Positions 25,383 through 35,426 of a stretch of 64,000 bases of DNA are shown here, one piece after another. Under the pieces are notes generated by a model. That model was not told where the DNA came from. It was given only the letters and a program-made list of their open reading frames with translations, and did no database searches. The stretch covers positions 1 to 64,000 of the forward strand of contig CBFIGX010000003.1 in NCBI GenBank assembly GCA_965662265.1. The letters are read 5' to 3'. The position numbers were made by a program, and so were the translations under genes. The stretch's first letter is position 1. Every line of letters starts with the position of its first letter. The DNA comes from CBFIGX01 sp965662265 (GTDB lineage Bacteria; Bacteroidota; Bacteroidia; Flavobacteriales; UBA7430).

Positions 25383-26600
25383 ATGGCGTGTACGAATTGT
25401 TCAACAACGAGAACCAATAGCCCTGGATGCCAAAGTAAAGGAGCTTGTAGTACCGGTAATTGTGGGAAAATGCCTGTGTTTAATTGGCTTTCAAACATGA
25501 CTTTGCCAAACGGCCAAGAACCCTTCGATATATTAGAGGTACGCTTCAAAAACGGGAGAAAGGGTTTTTATAAAAATAAAAATAAACTTAACATTCATAT
25601 GGGTGACACAGTTGCTGTAGAGAGCAGCCCAGGTCACGATATAGGCGTCATTTCTTTAAAAGGAGAGCTTGTTCGTCTTCAGATGCGCAAGAAAGATGTA
25701 GATATTGAAAGTGAGACTGTAAAAACATTATACAGACATGCTTCAGAAAAGGATATTGAGACATGGGAGGCTGCAAGATCTAGAGAAAAGGAAACTATGT
25801 ACCGCGCCCGTGAAATAGCATCTAATTTAGATCTCGATATGAAAATCGGGGATGTAGAATTTCAAGGCGATAACATCAAAGCTATTTTTTACTACACATC
25901 TGATGGAAGAGTAGATTTTAGAGAGCTCATAAAAGTTATGGCTGAAGAATTCAAAGTACGCATCGAAATGCGTCAAATTGGAACTCGACAAGAGGCCCAG
26001 TTAATGGGAGGCATAGGCTCATGCGGTAGAGAGCTTTGTTGTAGTACTTGGTTAAATGATTTTAGATCTGTTACTACCGGTGCTGCTCGATATCAACAAT
26101 TATCGTTAAACCCTCAAAAATTAGCTGGACAATGCGGAAAATTAAAGTGTTGTCTAAATTATGAGTTAGACATGTATGTCGAAGCATTAAAACCATTTCC
26201 TGGTTCTAATGTGAAATTAAAAACAAAAAAAGGTGATGCATTTATGCAGAAAATGGATGTTTTTAAAAAACAACTTTGGTATTCATATTATACAGAGCCA
26301 TCAAATTTTATTCAATTAAATTTAGATAAAGTCCAGAAAATAGTTAGCCTTAACAAACAAAACACACTTCCGGACTCTCTAGAGATTTTTATAGAAACAT
26401 CTCAGAAAGAATCTCCCAAGCATGATTATGAGAATGTTGTTGGTCAAGATAGTATTACCCGTTTTGACAATAGGTCTTCCAAGCGTTCAAATAAAAGACC
26501 CAATAAAAAAACACGACAGAAGGCTAGAAATATCGAATCAAAATCAGCTAACTCTCCAAAAAATGAATCTAAGAGAAAGCAGATAAATAAGCGTAAATAG
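25383..26600 (+). CDS. ricT: PSP1 domain protein, RicT/YaaT-like
   Basis: 405 residues. A Cys-rich N-terminus (CTNCSTT...GACSTGNCGK, residues 1-30) precedes the PSP1 domain, which contains VEFQGDNIKAIFYYTSDGRVDF and the cysteine motifs GSCGRELCCSTW and GQCGKLKCCLNYE. The C-terminal 70 residues are basic and low-complexity (Lys/Arg/Asn/Ser). In Bacillus, RicT acts with partners on RNA maturation and carries Fe-S clusters; in flavobacteria the gene usually sits beside gldH, as here. Its role in this phylum is not established. Confidence 0.88.
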   Translation: MACTNCSTTRTNSPGCQSKGACSTGNCGKMPVFNWLSNMTLPNGQEPFDILEVRFKNGRKGFYKNKNKLNIHMGDTVAVESSPGHDIGVISLKGELVRLQMRKKDVDIESETVKTLYRHASEKDIETWEAARSREKETMYRAREIASNLDLDMKIGDVEFQGDNIKAIFYYTSDGRVDFRELIKVMAEEFKVRIEMRQIGTRQEAQLMGGIGSCGRELCCSTWLNDFRSVTTGAARYQQLSLNPQKLAGQCGKLKCCLNYELDMYVEALKPFPGSNVKLKTKKGDAFMQKMDVFKKQLWYSYYTEPSNFIQLNLDKVQKIVSLNKQNTLPDSLEIFIETSQKESPKHDYENVVGQDSITRFDNRSSKRSNKRPNKKTRQKARNIESKSANSPKNESKRKQINKRK

Positions 26601-26611
26601 TTACATTTTTA

Positions 26612-27106
26612 ATGAGAATAATTAAGATTTTAAAAATAGAATATCGTCAACGACTAATTATACCAACTATGGCTCTGCTATTTATGATATCATGCCAGCA
26701 GCCGTATGTATATAATGCTTACAAACCTATTCCAAATACAGGATGGCACTTGAATGATACTATTACCTTTGAGGTATCAGGGGTCGAAAATGAACATATC
26801 CATGACTTTTTGATCGCCATTAGACATAATAATGACTACTTATATGCTAATATTTTTTTATACGCCAACGTATTAAATCCAAATGGCGAGGAAACAATAG
26901 ACACTCTCCAATACTTGATGGCAGAACCTTCGGGTAGATGGTTGGGAACTGGAGTGGGGGAGATAAAACATCATCTTTTTTTGTATAAAACAAAACAGTC
27001 AATGGATAGAGGACTGTACAAGTTTTCTCTTGTTCATGGGATGAGAGATAGCGTATTAACTGGTATAGAAGATATAGGCTTTAGAATTGAGAAATCTCAC
27101 GAGTAA
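26612..27106 (+). CDS. gldH: Gliding motility lipoprotein GldH
   Basis: 164 residues, lipoprotein with lipobox MISC near residue 28. Mature sequence matches GldH: YNAYKPIPNTGWHLNDTITFEV, AIRHNNDYLYANIFLY, NGEETIDTLQYLMAEPSGRWLG and RGLYKFSLVHGMRD. In Flavobacterium johnsoniae GldH is needed for gliding and is linked to the T9SS machinery. It lies between ricT and the penicillin-binding protein gene, the order known from flavobacteria. Its stop codon overlaps the next start (TAATG). A later ATG (26669) is possible but gives a shorter signal. Confidence 0.92.
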   Translation: MRIIKILKIEYRQRLIIPTMALLFMISCQQPYVYNAYKPIPNTGWHLNDTITFEVSGVENEHIHDFLIAIRHNNDYLYANIFLYANVLNPNGEETIDTLQYLMAEPSGRWLGTGVGEIKHHLFLYKTKQSMDRGLYKFSLVHGMRDSVLTGIEDIGFRIEKSHE

Positions 27107-29397
27107 TGGCTATAAAAAAGAACTTAATAACATGGTTTATACGATTATTTTGGATGGCTATCTTAGTGCCCATTGCTACTATTACTCTGGGCGTATGGAG
27201 TGCTTCAATGGGTTGGTTTGGACCATTACCCACTTTCGAAGAACTTGAAAACCCCAAACAAAATTTAGCCACTGAAATATATGCTTCAGATGGCGTACTT
27301 TTAGGTAAGTTCTTTTATGAAAATAGATCTCCAGTTACATATAATGAATTATCTCCACATTTAGTTAATGCACTTATTGCAACAGAAGATGAGCGCTACA
27401 GAAATCATTCTGGTATTGATGTGAAATCTCTTGCTAGAGCCGTTTATGGAGCTTTAACAGGAAATTCTGCAGGAGGAGGGTCTACTCTTACGCAACAACT
27501 ATCTAAAATGCTCTTTACAGATATATCTTATGATAGAGGAACGGGCATATTTAGTAAGGTAAAATATATTGTTGAGAGAATCACTCAAAAATTTAAGGAA
27601 TGGGTTATTTCAGTAAGATTAGAGCGCAATTTTACTAAAGATGAAATTGTAACAATGTACCTCAACAAATTTGACTTTTTATATTTAGCTGTTGGAATAA
27701 AGTCGGCCGCAAAAATTTATTACAATACAACTCCAGCCAATTTAAATATTGAACAAGCTGCTGTATTGGTAGGAATGGCAAAAAACCCTTCTTTATATAA
27801 TCCTAAGAGGTTCCCAGAAAACTCTATGAATAGGAGGAATGTTGTCTTGGGTCAGATGTATAGAAATAATTTATTAACGAAGTCCTCATTAGACTCCTTA
27901 TCCTCACTCCCTATAGAACTAGACTTCAAGCGAACAAATCATAATGATGGATTAGCACCTTATTTTAGAGAATACCTTCGTAAACATATGAAGTCTTGGC
28001 TTCAAGAAAATAAAAAACCTGATGGCACACCATATAATTTATATTCAGACGGTTTGAAAATTTATACCACAATTGATTCGCGTATGCAGAAATATGCTGA
28101 AGAAGCTGTTGCCACACACATGCCTATTCTTCAAGATCAATTTTATAATCATTGGGACGGAGATGGTGAAGAATACGCTAACGCACCTTTTGATATGGAG
28201 TTACGACCAGGGCAAGTAGATACCATATTACTAACTTCTTTAAAAAGATCTGAACGTTATAGAAAATTGCGTGTTGCAAATGCTTCAGAGAATCAAATTA
28301 ACACAGCATTTAATACACCAACAAAAATGAATGTGTTTACTTGGAATGGAGGAGTCGACACAATAATGTCTCCAATGGATTCCATTTTACACTATAAATA
28401 TTTACTTCAAACAGGGATGATGTCTATGGATCCACATACAGGTTATATAAAAGCCTGGGTAGGTGGAATAGATCATCATTACTTCAAATATGATCATGTT
28501 AAAGAAGGTAAGCGGCAAGTAGGTTCTACATTTAAACCTTTTGTTTATGCAACTGCTATCGATCAACATAACTACTCGCCGTGTATGACTGTTCCTAACA
28601 TACAGGTTATATTCGAAAAGGAAACATGGGGCTTAGAAGAAGATTGGGTGCCTCAAAATTCTAGTAAGAAATACGGTGGTGTGCTAAACTTAAAGGAGGC
28701 GTTAGCAAATTCTGTTAACACTGTGTCAGCTTATATGATGAAGCAAGTGGGACCTAGAAAGGTACGAAGTATGGCTAGGGCTATGGGATTAAAGTCAAGG
28801 ATTCCACCAGCGCCGTCAATTTGTTTAGGAACTCCAGATGTGTCCGTATATGAAATGGTTGGAGCATACTCAACATTTGCTAATAAAGGAGTTTACACCA
28901 CCCCACTTTTTTTAAACAGAATAGAAGATAAAAATGGCGTTATATTAGATCAATTTAGTCCGTTTACCAAAGAGGTGCTAAGCGAAGAAAAAGCTTATGT
29001 TTTACTAGATCTCATGCAAGGAGTCACAACTAAAGGATCTGGGGCTAGACTAAGATGGCGTTATGGGTTTAAGAATCAGATTGCAGGTAAAACAGGAACA
29101 ACTCAAAACCAATCTGATGGTTGGTTTATGGGAATAGTACCTAACTTGGTTACTGGAGTTTGGACAGGCGCAGAAGACCGTGCTGTTCATTTCAGGTCTA
29201 TAACGCTTGGTCAAGGAGCGAATATGGCACTGCCAATTTGGGCTGAATTTATGACAAGAGTTTACAAGGACAAAGATTTAGGTATTTCATTAGCTAATTT
29301 TGATGAACCAAACACTCTATCAATAGAGTTAGATTGTGATAACTTTATAAAAGAAACTATTGATTTTGACAACTCCGAAGGAGATGAAGAATTTTAA
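27106..29397 (+). CDS. Class A penicillin-binding protein (PBP1A type)
   Basis: 763 residues. Membrane anchor at about 10-32. Glycosyltransferase family 51 domain with E94 in ATEDERYRNHSGID and GGGSTLTQQLSKMLF; transpeptidase domain with S474-TF-K477, ANSVNT (SxN) and K662-TG. The C-terminus is acidic. It polymerises and cross-links peptidoglycan at the inner membrane. Translationally coupled to gldH through a TAATG overlap, and followed after 9 nt by scoA. Confidence 0.96.
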   Translation: MAIKKNLITWFIRLFWMAILVPIATITLGVWSASMGWFGPLPTFEELENPKQNLATEIYASDGVLLGKFFYENRSPVTYNELSPHLVNALIATEDERYRNHSGIDVKSLARAVYGALTGNSAGGGSTLTQQLSKMLFTDISYDRGTGIFSKVKYIVERITQKFKEWVISVRLERNFTKDEIVTMYLNKFDFLYLAVGIKSAAKIYYNTTPANLNIEQAAVLVGMAKNPSLYNPKRFPENSMNRRNVVLGQMYRNNLLTKSSLDSLSSLPIELDFKRTNHNDGLAPYFREYLRKHMKSWLQENKKPDGTPYNLYSDGLKIYTTIDSRMQKYAEEAVATHMPILQDQFYNHWDGDGEEYANAPFDMELRPGQVDTILLTSLKRSERYRKLRVANASENQINTAFNTPTKMNVFTWNGGVDTIMSPMDSILHYKYLLQTGMMSMDPHTGYIKAWVGGIDHHYFKYDHVKEGKRQVGSTFKPFVYATAIDQHNYSPCMTVPNIQVIFEKETWGLEEDWVPQNSSKKYGGVLNLKEALANSVNTVSAYMMKQVGPRKVRSMARAMGLKSRIPPAPSICLGTPDVSVYEMVGAYSTFANKGVYTTPLFLNRIEDKNGVILDQFSPFTKEVLSEEKAYVLLDLMQGVTTKGSGARLRWRYGFKNQIAGKTGTTQNQSDGWFMGIVPNLVTGVWTGAEDRAVHFRSITLGQGANMALPIWAEFMTRVYKDKDLGISLANFDEPNTLSIELDCDNFIKETIDFDNSEGDEEF

Positions 29398-29406
29398 CGA
29401 TTATTT

Positions 29407-30105
29407 ATGATAAACAAAGTAGTAGAAGATGTATCATCAGCTTTAGAAGGTGTTCAAGATGACATGACTATCATGTTAGGTGGTTTTGGTCTTTGTGGGA
29501 TTCCAGAAAATAGCATAAATGAGTTGGTAAGAATGGGAATCAGGGGTCTTACATGTATTTCGAATAATGCAGGTGTAGACGATTTCGGTCTTGGTTTACT
29601 CTTACAAGAAAAACAAATTAAGAAAATGATATCTTCTTACGTAGGAGAAAACGAAGAGTTTGAACGTCAAATGTTAAGCGGAGAACTTGAGGTAGATCTC
29701 ATACCACAGGGATCGCTGGCTGAAAGGTGCAGAGCTGCTGGGGCTGGAATTCCTGCCTTCTATACCCCAGCAGGATATGGAACTGAAATAGCACATGGAA
29801 AAGAAACGCGTGTGTTTAATGGTAAACCTCACATATTAGAGATGGCGTTAGAAGCTGACTTTGCTATTGTGAAAGCATGGAAAGGCGACACAGCAGGTAA
29901 TTTAATCTATAAGGCTACAGCTAAGAATTTTAATCCAATGATGGCCATGGCTGGAAAGATAACAATTGCAGAGGTTGAAAATCTAGTGCCAGCAGGAAGT
30001 TTAGATCCAAACGAAATTCATACTCCAGGTATTTTTGTCCAACGAGTTTTTCAGGGCCTTAATTTTGAGAAAAGAATCGAGCAACGAACGGTTAGAACAA
30101 GGTAA
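29407..30105 (+). CDS. scoA: 3-oxoacid CoA-transferase subunit A
   Basis: 232 residues. Family I CoA-transferase alpha subunit: MLGGFGLCGIPENSI, ISNNAGVDDFGLGLLLQ, QGSLAERCRAAGAGIPAFYTP and FAIVKAWKGDTAGNLIY. With subunit B it moves CoA from succinyl-CoA to acetoacetate (or a related 3-oxoacid), feeding ketone bodies into the TCA cycle. It follows the PBP gene by 9 nt, and scoB begins 1 nt after its stop. Confidence 0.95.
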   Translation: MINKVVEDVSSALEGVQDDMTIMLGGFGLCGIPENSINELVRMGIRGLTCISNNAGVDDFGLGLLLQEKQIKKMISSYVGENEEFERQMLSGELEVDLIPQGSLAERCRAAGAGIPAFYTPAGYGTEIAHGKETRVFNGKPHILEMALEADFAIVKAWKGDTAGNLIYKATAKNFNPMMAMAGKITIAEVENLVPAGSLDPNEIHTPGIFVQRVFQGLNFEKRIEQRTVRTR

Positions 30106-30106
30106 T

Positions 30107-30769
30107 ATGGCTATAGACAAAATAGGTATTGCAAAACGAATTGCAAAAGAACTAAAAGATGGCTACTATGTGAATCTAGGTATAGGTATCCCAACACTTG
30201 TAGCTAACTATATACCAAACGATATTAACGTTGAGTTTCAATCAGAGAATGGGATTTTAGGTATGGGTCCTTTCCCTTTTGATGGTGATGAAGATGCAGA
30301 CTTAATTAATGCTGGAAAGCAAACAATTACAGCACTTAAGGGTGCTGTTTATTTTGATTCTGCAACAAGTTTCGCTATGATACGAGGACAACATGTACAA
30401 CTAACAGTATTAGGAGCTATGGAAGTTTCTGAGCATGGCGATATTGCGAACTGGAAGATTCCAGGTAAAATGGTGAAAGGTATGGGAGGGGCTATGGATT
30501 TAGTTGCCTCTGCCGATAACATCATTGTTGCAATGATGCATACCAACAAAAAAGGAGCATCAAAATTACTTAAATCATGTTCCCTACCTCTTACTGGTGT
30601 TGGATGCGTGAAAAAAATTGTCACCAATCTAGCAGTAATTGAAGTGCTGCCACAAGGAGGGTTTAAATTGTTAGAAAGGGCGCCGGGTGTTAGTGTAGAT
30701 CAGATAAAGGCTGCTACAGAGGGTAGTTTAGTAATTGAAGGCGATATTCCTGAAATGAATATCACTTAA
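30107..30769 (+). CDS. scoB: 3-oxoacid CoA-transferase subunit B
   Basis: 221 residues from ATG 30107; the longer frame from 30035 would overlap scoA and has no family support. Catalytic glutamate E47 in QSENGILGMGP, GIGIPTLVANY at the N-terminus and IKAATEGSLVIEG-type end. Forms the heteromeric transferase with ScoA. Last gene of the holB operon; its stop overlaps that of comF on the opposite strand by 4 nt. Confidence 0.95.
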   Translation: MAIDKIGIAKRIAKELKDGYYVNLGIGIPTLVANYIPNDINVEFQSENGILGMGPFPFDGDEDADLINAGKQTITALKGAVYFDSATSFAMIRGQHVQLTVLGAMEVSEHGDIANWKIPGKMVKGMGGAMDLVASADNIIVAMMHTNKKGASKLLKSCSLPLTGVGCVKKIVTNLAVIEVLPQGGFKLLERAPGVSVDQIKAATEGSLVIEGDIPEMNIT

Positions 30770-31425
30770 GCTCTAGCTAAAGTTAGCATTGAACATACTG
30801 TTAAAGTTTCTTTCTGAATAATAGATGCACATGCTTCCAGTGTTGCACCTGTTGTAAACACATCATCAATCAAGAGAATGTGTTTGTTTTTCAGCAAGGA
30901 ATTATCTTGTATCTCAAAAGCATTTTTTACATTTCTCCATCTACTTAATTTGTTTTTTCTAGTTTGACTATCAGTGTCCACTTTTCGGTGAAGTATTGAT
31001 GTATTAATTGGTATGTTGTGTACTTGTTGAATACCAATAGCAATTAACTCACTTTGATTATAACCTCTAAGTTTTTGTTTATCAGGATGTAATGGCACAG
31101 GAACCATAATGTCTACGTGCCCCATAAATGCCCAATCCAATTTTTTAGCCATACAGTTGCTAACATAAATAGCTAGTTGTTGTTGGTTTTGATACTTTAT
31201 TTTATGTACCAAACCTTGTGTTAGGTCTTCCTTAGAGTAATCCAAGAAGGAATAACCACTATCAATAGCCACTCGTCCTTTTAGATAATCCTTGATGTAA
31301 GTTTTGTTTACAGTTACTTGATGAATCAGATAGAGTTCACACTCTAAACATAGATACTCTTTTGATGAAATGATTCTAGCACATGATCCGCAGAGCTTAG
31401 GTAAAATTAAATCTATTAGATTCAT
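30766..31425 (-). CDS. ComF family phosphoribosyltransferase-like protein
   Basis: 219 residues. N-terminal zinc ribbon with C12, C15, C26 and C29, central region with VPVPLHPDKQKLRGYNQSE, and a PRPP-binding motif LLIDDVFTTGATLEAC near the C-terminus. ComF proteins support DNA uptake in competent bacteria; in other species the role is unclear. Single gene, convergent with scoB. Confidence 0.93.
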   Translation of the reverse strand: MNLIDLILPKLCGSCARIISSKEYLCLECELYLIHQVTVNKTYIKDYLKGRVAIDSGYSFLDYSKEDLTQGLVHKIKYQNQQQLAIYVSNCMAKKLDWAFMGHVDIMVPVPLHPDKQKLRGYNQSELIAIGIQQVHNIPINTSILHRKVDTDSQTRKNKLSRWRNVKNAFEIQDNSLLKNKHILLIDDVFTTGATLEACASIIQKETLTVCSMLTLARA

Positions 31426-31544
31426 AATATTTATAAAAAATGTAGTTCATCAAAATAATAATATTTAAGGTGCTATGTTATGAGTAATAACTATCAAATC
31501 TTGAACGATATTACTTATCTTTTCAGAATTAAACAATTAAGCTT

Positions 31545-32312
31545 ATGCCTAGAATAATTTCTTATAATGTAAATGGAATCCGTGCTGCGTTAAAAAAAAA
31601 TTGGGATAAATGGGCCAAAGATAGCGGCGCAGACGTTATCTGTTTACAAGAAACAAAAGCTCATCCTGAACAAATTGATACAGCTATTTTTGAAAAATTA
31701 GGTTATTATCATTATTGGTTTTCAGCAGAAAAAAAAGGCTACAGTGGTGTAGCTATTTTAACAAAAGAAAAACCATTAAACGTATGTTATGGTTGCGGTA
31801 TAGATGCTTATGATATAGAGGGGCGAATACTAAGAGTTGACTTTAAGAATTTTTCAGTTATTTCAGTTTATATTCCGTCTGGAACTATGGGTGGCCCTAG
31901 ACAAGTTTACAAAATGCAATTTTTGTCAGATTTTCAAGAATACATCAATAACTTAAAAAAGGATATACCAAATTTAGTCGTATCTGGAGACTACAACATT
32001 TGTCATGAAGCTATTGATATACATAATCCTATTGCAAATAAAAACTCATCAGGTTTTTTACCTGAAGAAAGAGCATGGATTAGCAACTTTATAGACTCAG
32101 GTTTTGTAGATAGTTTTAGACATTTAAATAAAAATCCAGAAAACTATTCTTGGTGGTCCTACAGAGCGGCTTCAAGAGCCCGAAATAAAGGGTGGAGAAT
32201 AGATTATAATATGATAAGCGAATCGCTACTCCCAAGACTAAAAAGAGCATTAATACTTAGCCAAGCTAAACATTCCGATCATTGTCCTATTTTAGTAGAT
32301 ATAGAGGATTAA
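31545..32312 (+). CDS. xth: Exodeoxyribonuclease III
   Basis: 255 residues, complete EEP nuclease: ISYNVNGIRAALKKN, CLQETKAHPEQ, SGDYNICHEAIDI, DSFRHLNKNPENYSWWSYR, RIDYNMIS and HSDHCPILVDIE. It cuts at abasic sites and degrades 3' ends in base-excision repair. TATCTTTT near 31515 is a possible imperfect -7 box. A run of nine A bases occurs in the codons for ALKKNW. It converges with the second M43 protease gene, 10 nt away. Confidence 0.97.
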   Translation: MPRIISYNVNGIRAALKKNWDKWAKDSGADVICLQETKAHPEQIDTAIFEKLGYYHYWFSAEKKGYSGVAILTKEKPLNVCYGCGIDAYDIEGRILRVDFKNFSVISVYIPSGTMGGPRQVYKMQFLSDFQEYINNLKKDIPNLVVSGDYNICHEAIDIHNPIANKNSSGFLPEERAWISNFIDSGFVDSFRHLNKNPENYSWWSYRAASRARNKGWRIDYNMISESLLPRLKRALILSQAKHSDHCPILVDIED

Positions 32313-32322
32313 ATAGACACCA

Positions 32323-34425
32323 TTAATTTACAATAATTCTTAAAGTCTGCGTGTAAGATTCTGATTCATAAATAAGCCAATACGAACCCGATTTTATATT
32401 TTGTTTGAGACTATGTAATGAGATGCTGTGAGAGCCAGAGCTATAATGGTTTATTTTGCGCCCTATTTCACGACCTAGAAGGTCGTATAGGCTTAGTTTA
32501 ATTTTAGAATTAGTAAGCACTTCAAATGAAATCAAAGAATTTCCATCACTTGGATTAGGATAAATATTAAGATCAGGACCTTTCATTTTTTGTGATTCTA
32601 TATCTAATAAGGGCACACCAAATTGAATATGGTCAATGTAGAGATAATTACCGCCAGAACCACTAAACTCAAATAAAACCTGAACTTCATCATTCCCAAC
32701 CCAACTATTAAGTGACAACCTTTCTGTTTCCCACTCTTCACTAGAAGGTTCAAATGGGAGCAAAAAGTTGTTTGGGTTAGTTTGAAGATCTTCGGAATCT
32801 TTCGATAGTCTCTTTTGCCAAGTTGTACCACAGTTACCTGATATTTTAACAACAAGTTCATCATCAGTTGCTGAATTTCTTTTCACGTAGGCATAATCAA
32901 AATAGAGGTAACTTGGTGAGGAAACATTTGATAAGTCGAAAATAGGTGAATATAAATTTCTTGTCTTATCATCATCAAAATAGAGGCTCCTAATTCTCAA
33001 AGATCCATCAGAGTTAGTAGAGCTTAAATTGTCCCATTGCCATGTCTCACCATCGTTATCGTCGGAGATATACCATGCATCATTTGGGCTTGTTGATGAT
33101 AAGAAATCAGAATTAGTGAATTTATATTCGGTAGGCGCAACAATACTAAGATCTGCATCCTGAACATGTATGCTATTTTCCATAACTTTAGTTGAAGGAC
33201 CTCCTTCGGTAGTAATTGTTAGAGTCGTTGTATAGTCTCCAGCCGAAGTGTATATAACAGATGGATTGGCATCTGTTGATGTACTTGGAACTCCGCCCTC
33301 AAATTCCCACAGATAGCTATATGCAGAATCGTAATTGTAAGAGAGGTTACTCCAATAAACAGGAACGTTTGAACAACTTATTACAGATTGTGGTTCAAAG
33401 TCAACATAGGCAAGACAATCCGGTTGATTGTAGTTTTCGTGAGTTCCTGTAAGCCATAAGTTTTCATCTGTCCATAAATTAGTTCTTGCAGCATTTGCAT
33501 ATATATAACCCACTTCAAGTGCTGCCCTCATTCGGTTTTTTTGCCCCTCCGAGTACATTTTGCCACAAGAAGAATAGTCCATAAAATTTTGAACGTTATC
33601 AAGACTACCACAAGTATTTTGATTTAGATTACAGCCTAGATTAGATCCAATCGTGTTTGGTGTATCATCTACATTGTCGTCCATATCACAATTTTCCTCT
33701 AGATAATTATCATTTGTGCTCCCCCAGGTATGTTTTAAATTAAGGTAGTGTCCTATTTCGTGCGTTAGTGAGCGTGATGAAAAATTACCACCATTAGAGG
33801 CTCCTATACTTCCAAACTGACTTGACCTGATTACAATTCCTGCATTTAAATCGTTGTTTGGAGCTGCTCCAGGGTAATAGGAATAACCTCCTGCACCACT
33901 AGCTATATTGTCAACAACCCATATATTTAAATACATTCTAGGATCCCACCTTACTATGTCTTTTACATTTTCTCCAGCATCGTGAGTTAGTATGCTATAA
34001 TTTCGGGTAATTCCTTTTGTACAGTTTCCATCAGGATCTAGATTTGCTAGTTTAAATTTGACGCCTATATTGGCTATTTGAGCTTCAAAGTTACTGATGA
34101 TTTGTGATGTGTCAGAATTATTTTTGGTGAAGTCTTCATTTATAATCCGCATAGCATCATGAATTTGCTGATCCGAAATGTTGTTATTGTCATTGGAGTA
34201 TATGACGTGAATTACTACTGGTATAGTGTATATTTCGTCATTTTTTGACCAGCCTGAAGCAAGAAGAGCATTGATTTGATTTTCTAACTTCCTTTGATTC
34301 AAAATAAGTTGAGGCTCATGTTCTTGGGCCAACTTTACCATTTCAACTGTACCACAAGTCCTATATTCTTGACCAAAAGAAACGAAGTAGGTTATTAGTA
34401 GAAAAATAAATGAATTTACTTTCAT
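32323..34425 (-). CDS. Secreted M43 metalloprotease paralogue, T9SS cargo
   Basis: 700 residues from ATG 34425; the extra N-terminal codons to 34476 would cross the promoter box. Signal peptide ends near YFVSFGQ. Same layout as 15660-17843: M43 domain with zinc motif H222-EIGHYLNLK-H232 and NFMDYSSCG, PKD domain (SYLWEFEGGVPS), a beta-sandwich before the tail (ending in YLYIDHIQFG), and Por secretion tail LNIYPNPSDGNSLISF to the end. Catalytic and metal residues are intact. Probably a surface or released protease, with a different specificity inferred only from divergence. Confidence 0.94.
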   Translation of the reverse strand: MKVNSFIFLLITYFVSFGQEYRTCGTVEMVKLAQEHEPQLILNQRKLENQINALLASGWSKNDEIYTIPVVIHVIYSNDNNNISDQQIHDAMRIINEDFTKNNSDTSQIISNFEAQIANIGVKFKLANLDPDGNCTKGITRNYSILTHDAGENVKDIVRWDPRMYLNIWVVDNIASGAGGYSYYPGAAPNNDLNAGIVIRSSQFGSIGASNGGNFSSRSLTHEIGHYLNLKHTWGSTNDNYLEENCDMDDNVDDTPNTIGSNLGCNLNQNTCGSLDNVQNFMDYSSCGKMYSEGQKNRMRAALEVGYIYANAARTNLWTDENLWLTGTHENYNQPDCLAYVDFEPQSVISCSNVPVYWSNLSYNYDSAYSYLWEFEGGVPSTSTDANPSVIYTSAGDYTTTLTITTEGGPSTKVMENSIHVQDADLSIVAPTEYKFTNSDFLSSTSPNDAWYISDDNDGETWQWDNLSSTNSDGSLRIRSLYFDDDKTRNLYSPIFDLSNVSSPSYLYFDYAYVKRNSATDDELVVKISGNCGTTWQKRLSKDSEDLQTNPNNFLLPFEPSSEEWETERLSLNSWVGNDEVQVLFEFSGSGGNYLYIDHIQFGVPLLDIESQKMKGPDLNIYPNPSDGNSLISFEVLTNSKIKLSLYDLLGREIGRKINHYSSGSHSISLHSLKQNIKSGSYWLIYESESYTQTLRIIVN

Positions 34426-34446
34426 ATCGTTATTATATTTATGATA

Positions 34447-34454
34447 CAAATCTA
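34447..34454 (-). promoter_or_regulatory. Predicted -7 box; decides M43 start
   Basis: TAGATTTG on the minus strand, 21 nt before ATG 34425. Leader of about 17 nt. It lies inside the longer open frame, excluding the upstream start. Confidence 0.55.
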
Positions 34455-34490
34455 CTAAATTAGTGCGGACAAACATATTAATGCTCTACC

Positions 34491-35426
34491 ATGAATTTAA
34501 ATTACACCATTTTCTTATTACTGATAGCAACCATAGCACAATCGTGTGTGTCTCTCAACAAATACAGAGAACTCGATGGTAAATACGCGATCTCTAGCCA
34601 AGCTCTAGACTCATTGAAATACATGAATAACGAAATATCAATTGCAAATGATGAATTAAGTGAAAATATATTGCGACTAACTAGAAGAAAAAGTGGTTTA
34701 GAACAGGACACATTAGAGCTTGGAATTGCAATCAGAAAAAAACAACGAGCCTATAATGATTTAAGCACTTCATATGAAGTACTAATTCAAAATAATTCTT
34801 CAACAATGGCTAAGCAAGCTAAGAAAAATAGAGCTTTGTTAGAACAATTAGGAGAAATGGATTTGGATTTACAAGAAAGAGAGCGACTGTTAGTTCAAAG
34901 AGAAGAAGACTTAAAGCATTTGCGCAGTAAGCTCATCCAAAAAGATAAAGATCTAGAGCAGCTAAAAACTATGGTTAGCTCGGCCCTTCTTAGTTTTCAA
35001 GGAGAAGGGTTGTCTGTTAATCACAGAGATGGAAAACTTTATGTTTCTCTTGAAAATAGCTTGCTTTTTTCTTCTGGAAGCTGGGCAGTAAATGACAAGG
35101 GAGTTAAGGCCATTACTAAATTATCATCGGTTCTTAGCCAACAGCCAGGACTACAAATTATGGTTGAAGGACATACAGACAATGTCCCGTTTAATGGAAC
35201 GGGTTTAATTAAGGATAACTGGGATTTAAGCGTAATGAGAGCTACAGCAATAGTTAGAATTATGGCTAATAATAAGGGCATAAAGCTAGAGAATATAACA
35301 GCTTCTGGAAAAGGAGAAACCAAACCTTTGGTGCCCAATAATTCTTCAGAAAATAGAGCCGTAAACAGAAGAACTGAGATTATTCTTTCTCCAAATATTG
35401 ATGATTTACTCGACTTATTGGATTAA
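34491..35426 (+). CDS. OmpA-family lipoprotein with coiled coil
   Basis: 311 residues. Lipoprotein signal with lipobox near AQSC (C19). Residues about 25-165 form a long charged coiled coil (LLEQLGEMDLDLQERERLLVQREE). The C-terminal OmpA domain binds peptidoglycan (MVEGHTDNVPFNG, NWDLSVMRATAIVRIM, GKGETKPLVPNNSSENRAVNRRTEI). It should link the outer membrane to the cell wall. Alone on the + strand; its stop overlaps the murI stop by 4 nt. Confidence 0.93.
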   Translation: MNLNYTIFLLLIATIAQSCVSLNKYRELDGKYAISSQALDSLKYMNNEISIANDELSENILRLTRRKSGLEQDTLELGIAIRKKQRAYNDLSTSYEVLIQNNSSTMAKQAKKNRALLEQLGEMDLDLQERERLLVQREEDLKHLRSKLIQKDKDLEQLKTMVSSALLSFQGEGLSVNHRDGKLYVSLENSLLFSSGSWAVNDKGVKAITKLSSVLSQQPGLQIMVEGHTDNVPFNGTGLIKDNWDLSVMRATAIVRIMANNKGIKLENITASGKGETKPLVPNNSSENRAVNRRTEIILSPNIDDLLDLLD

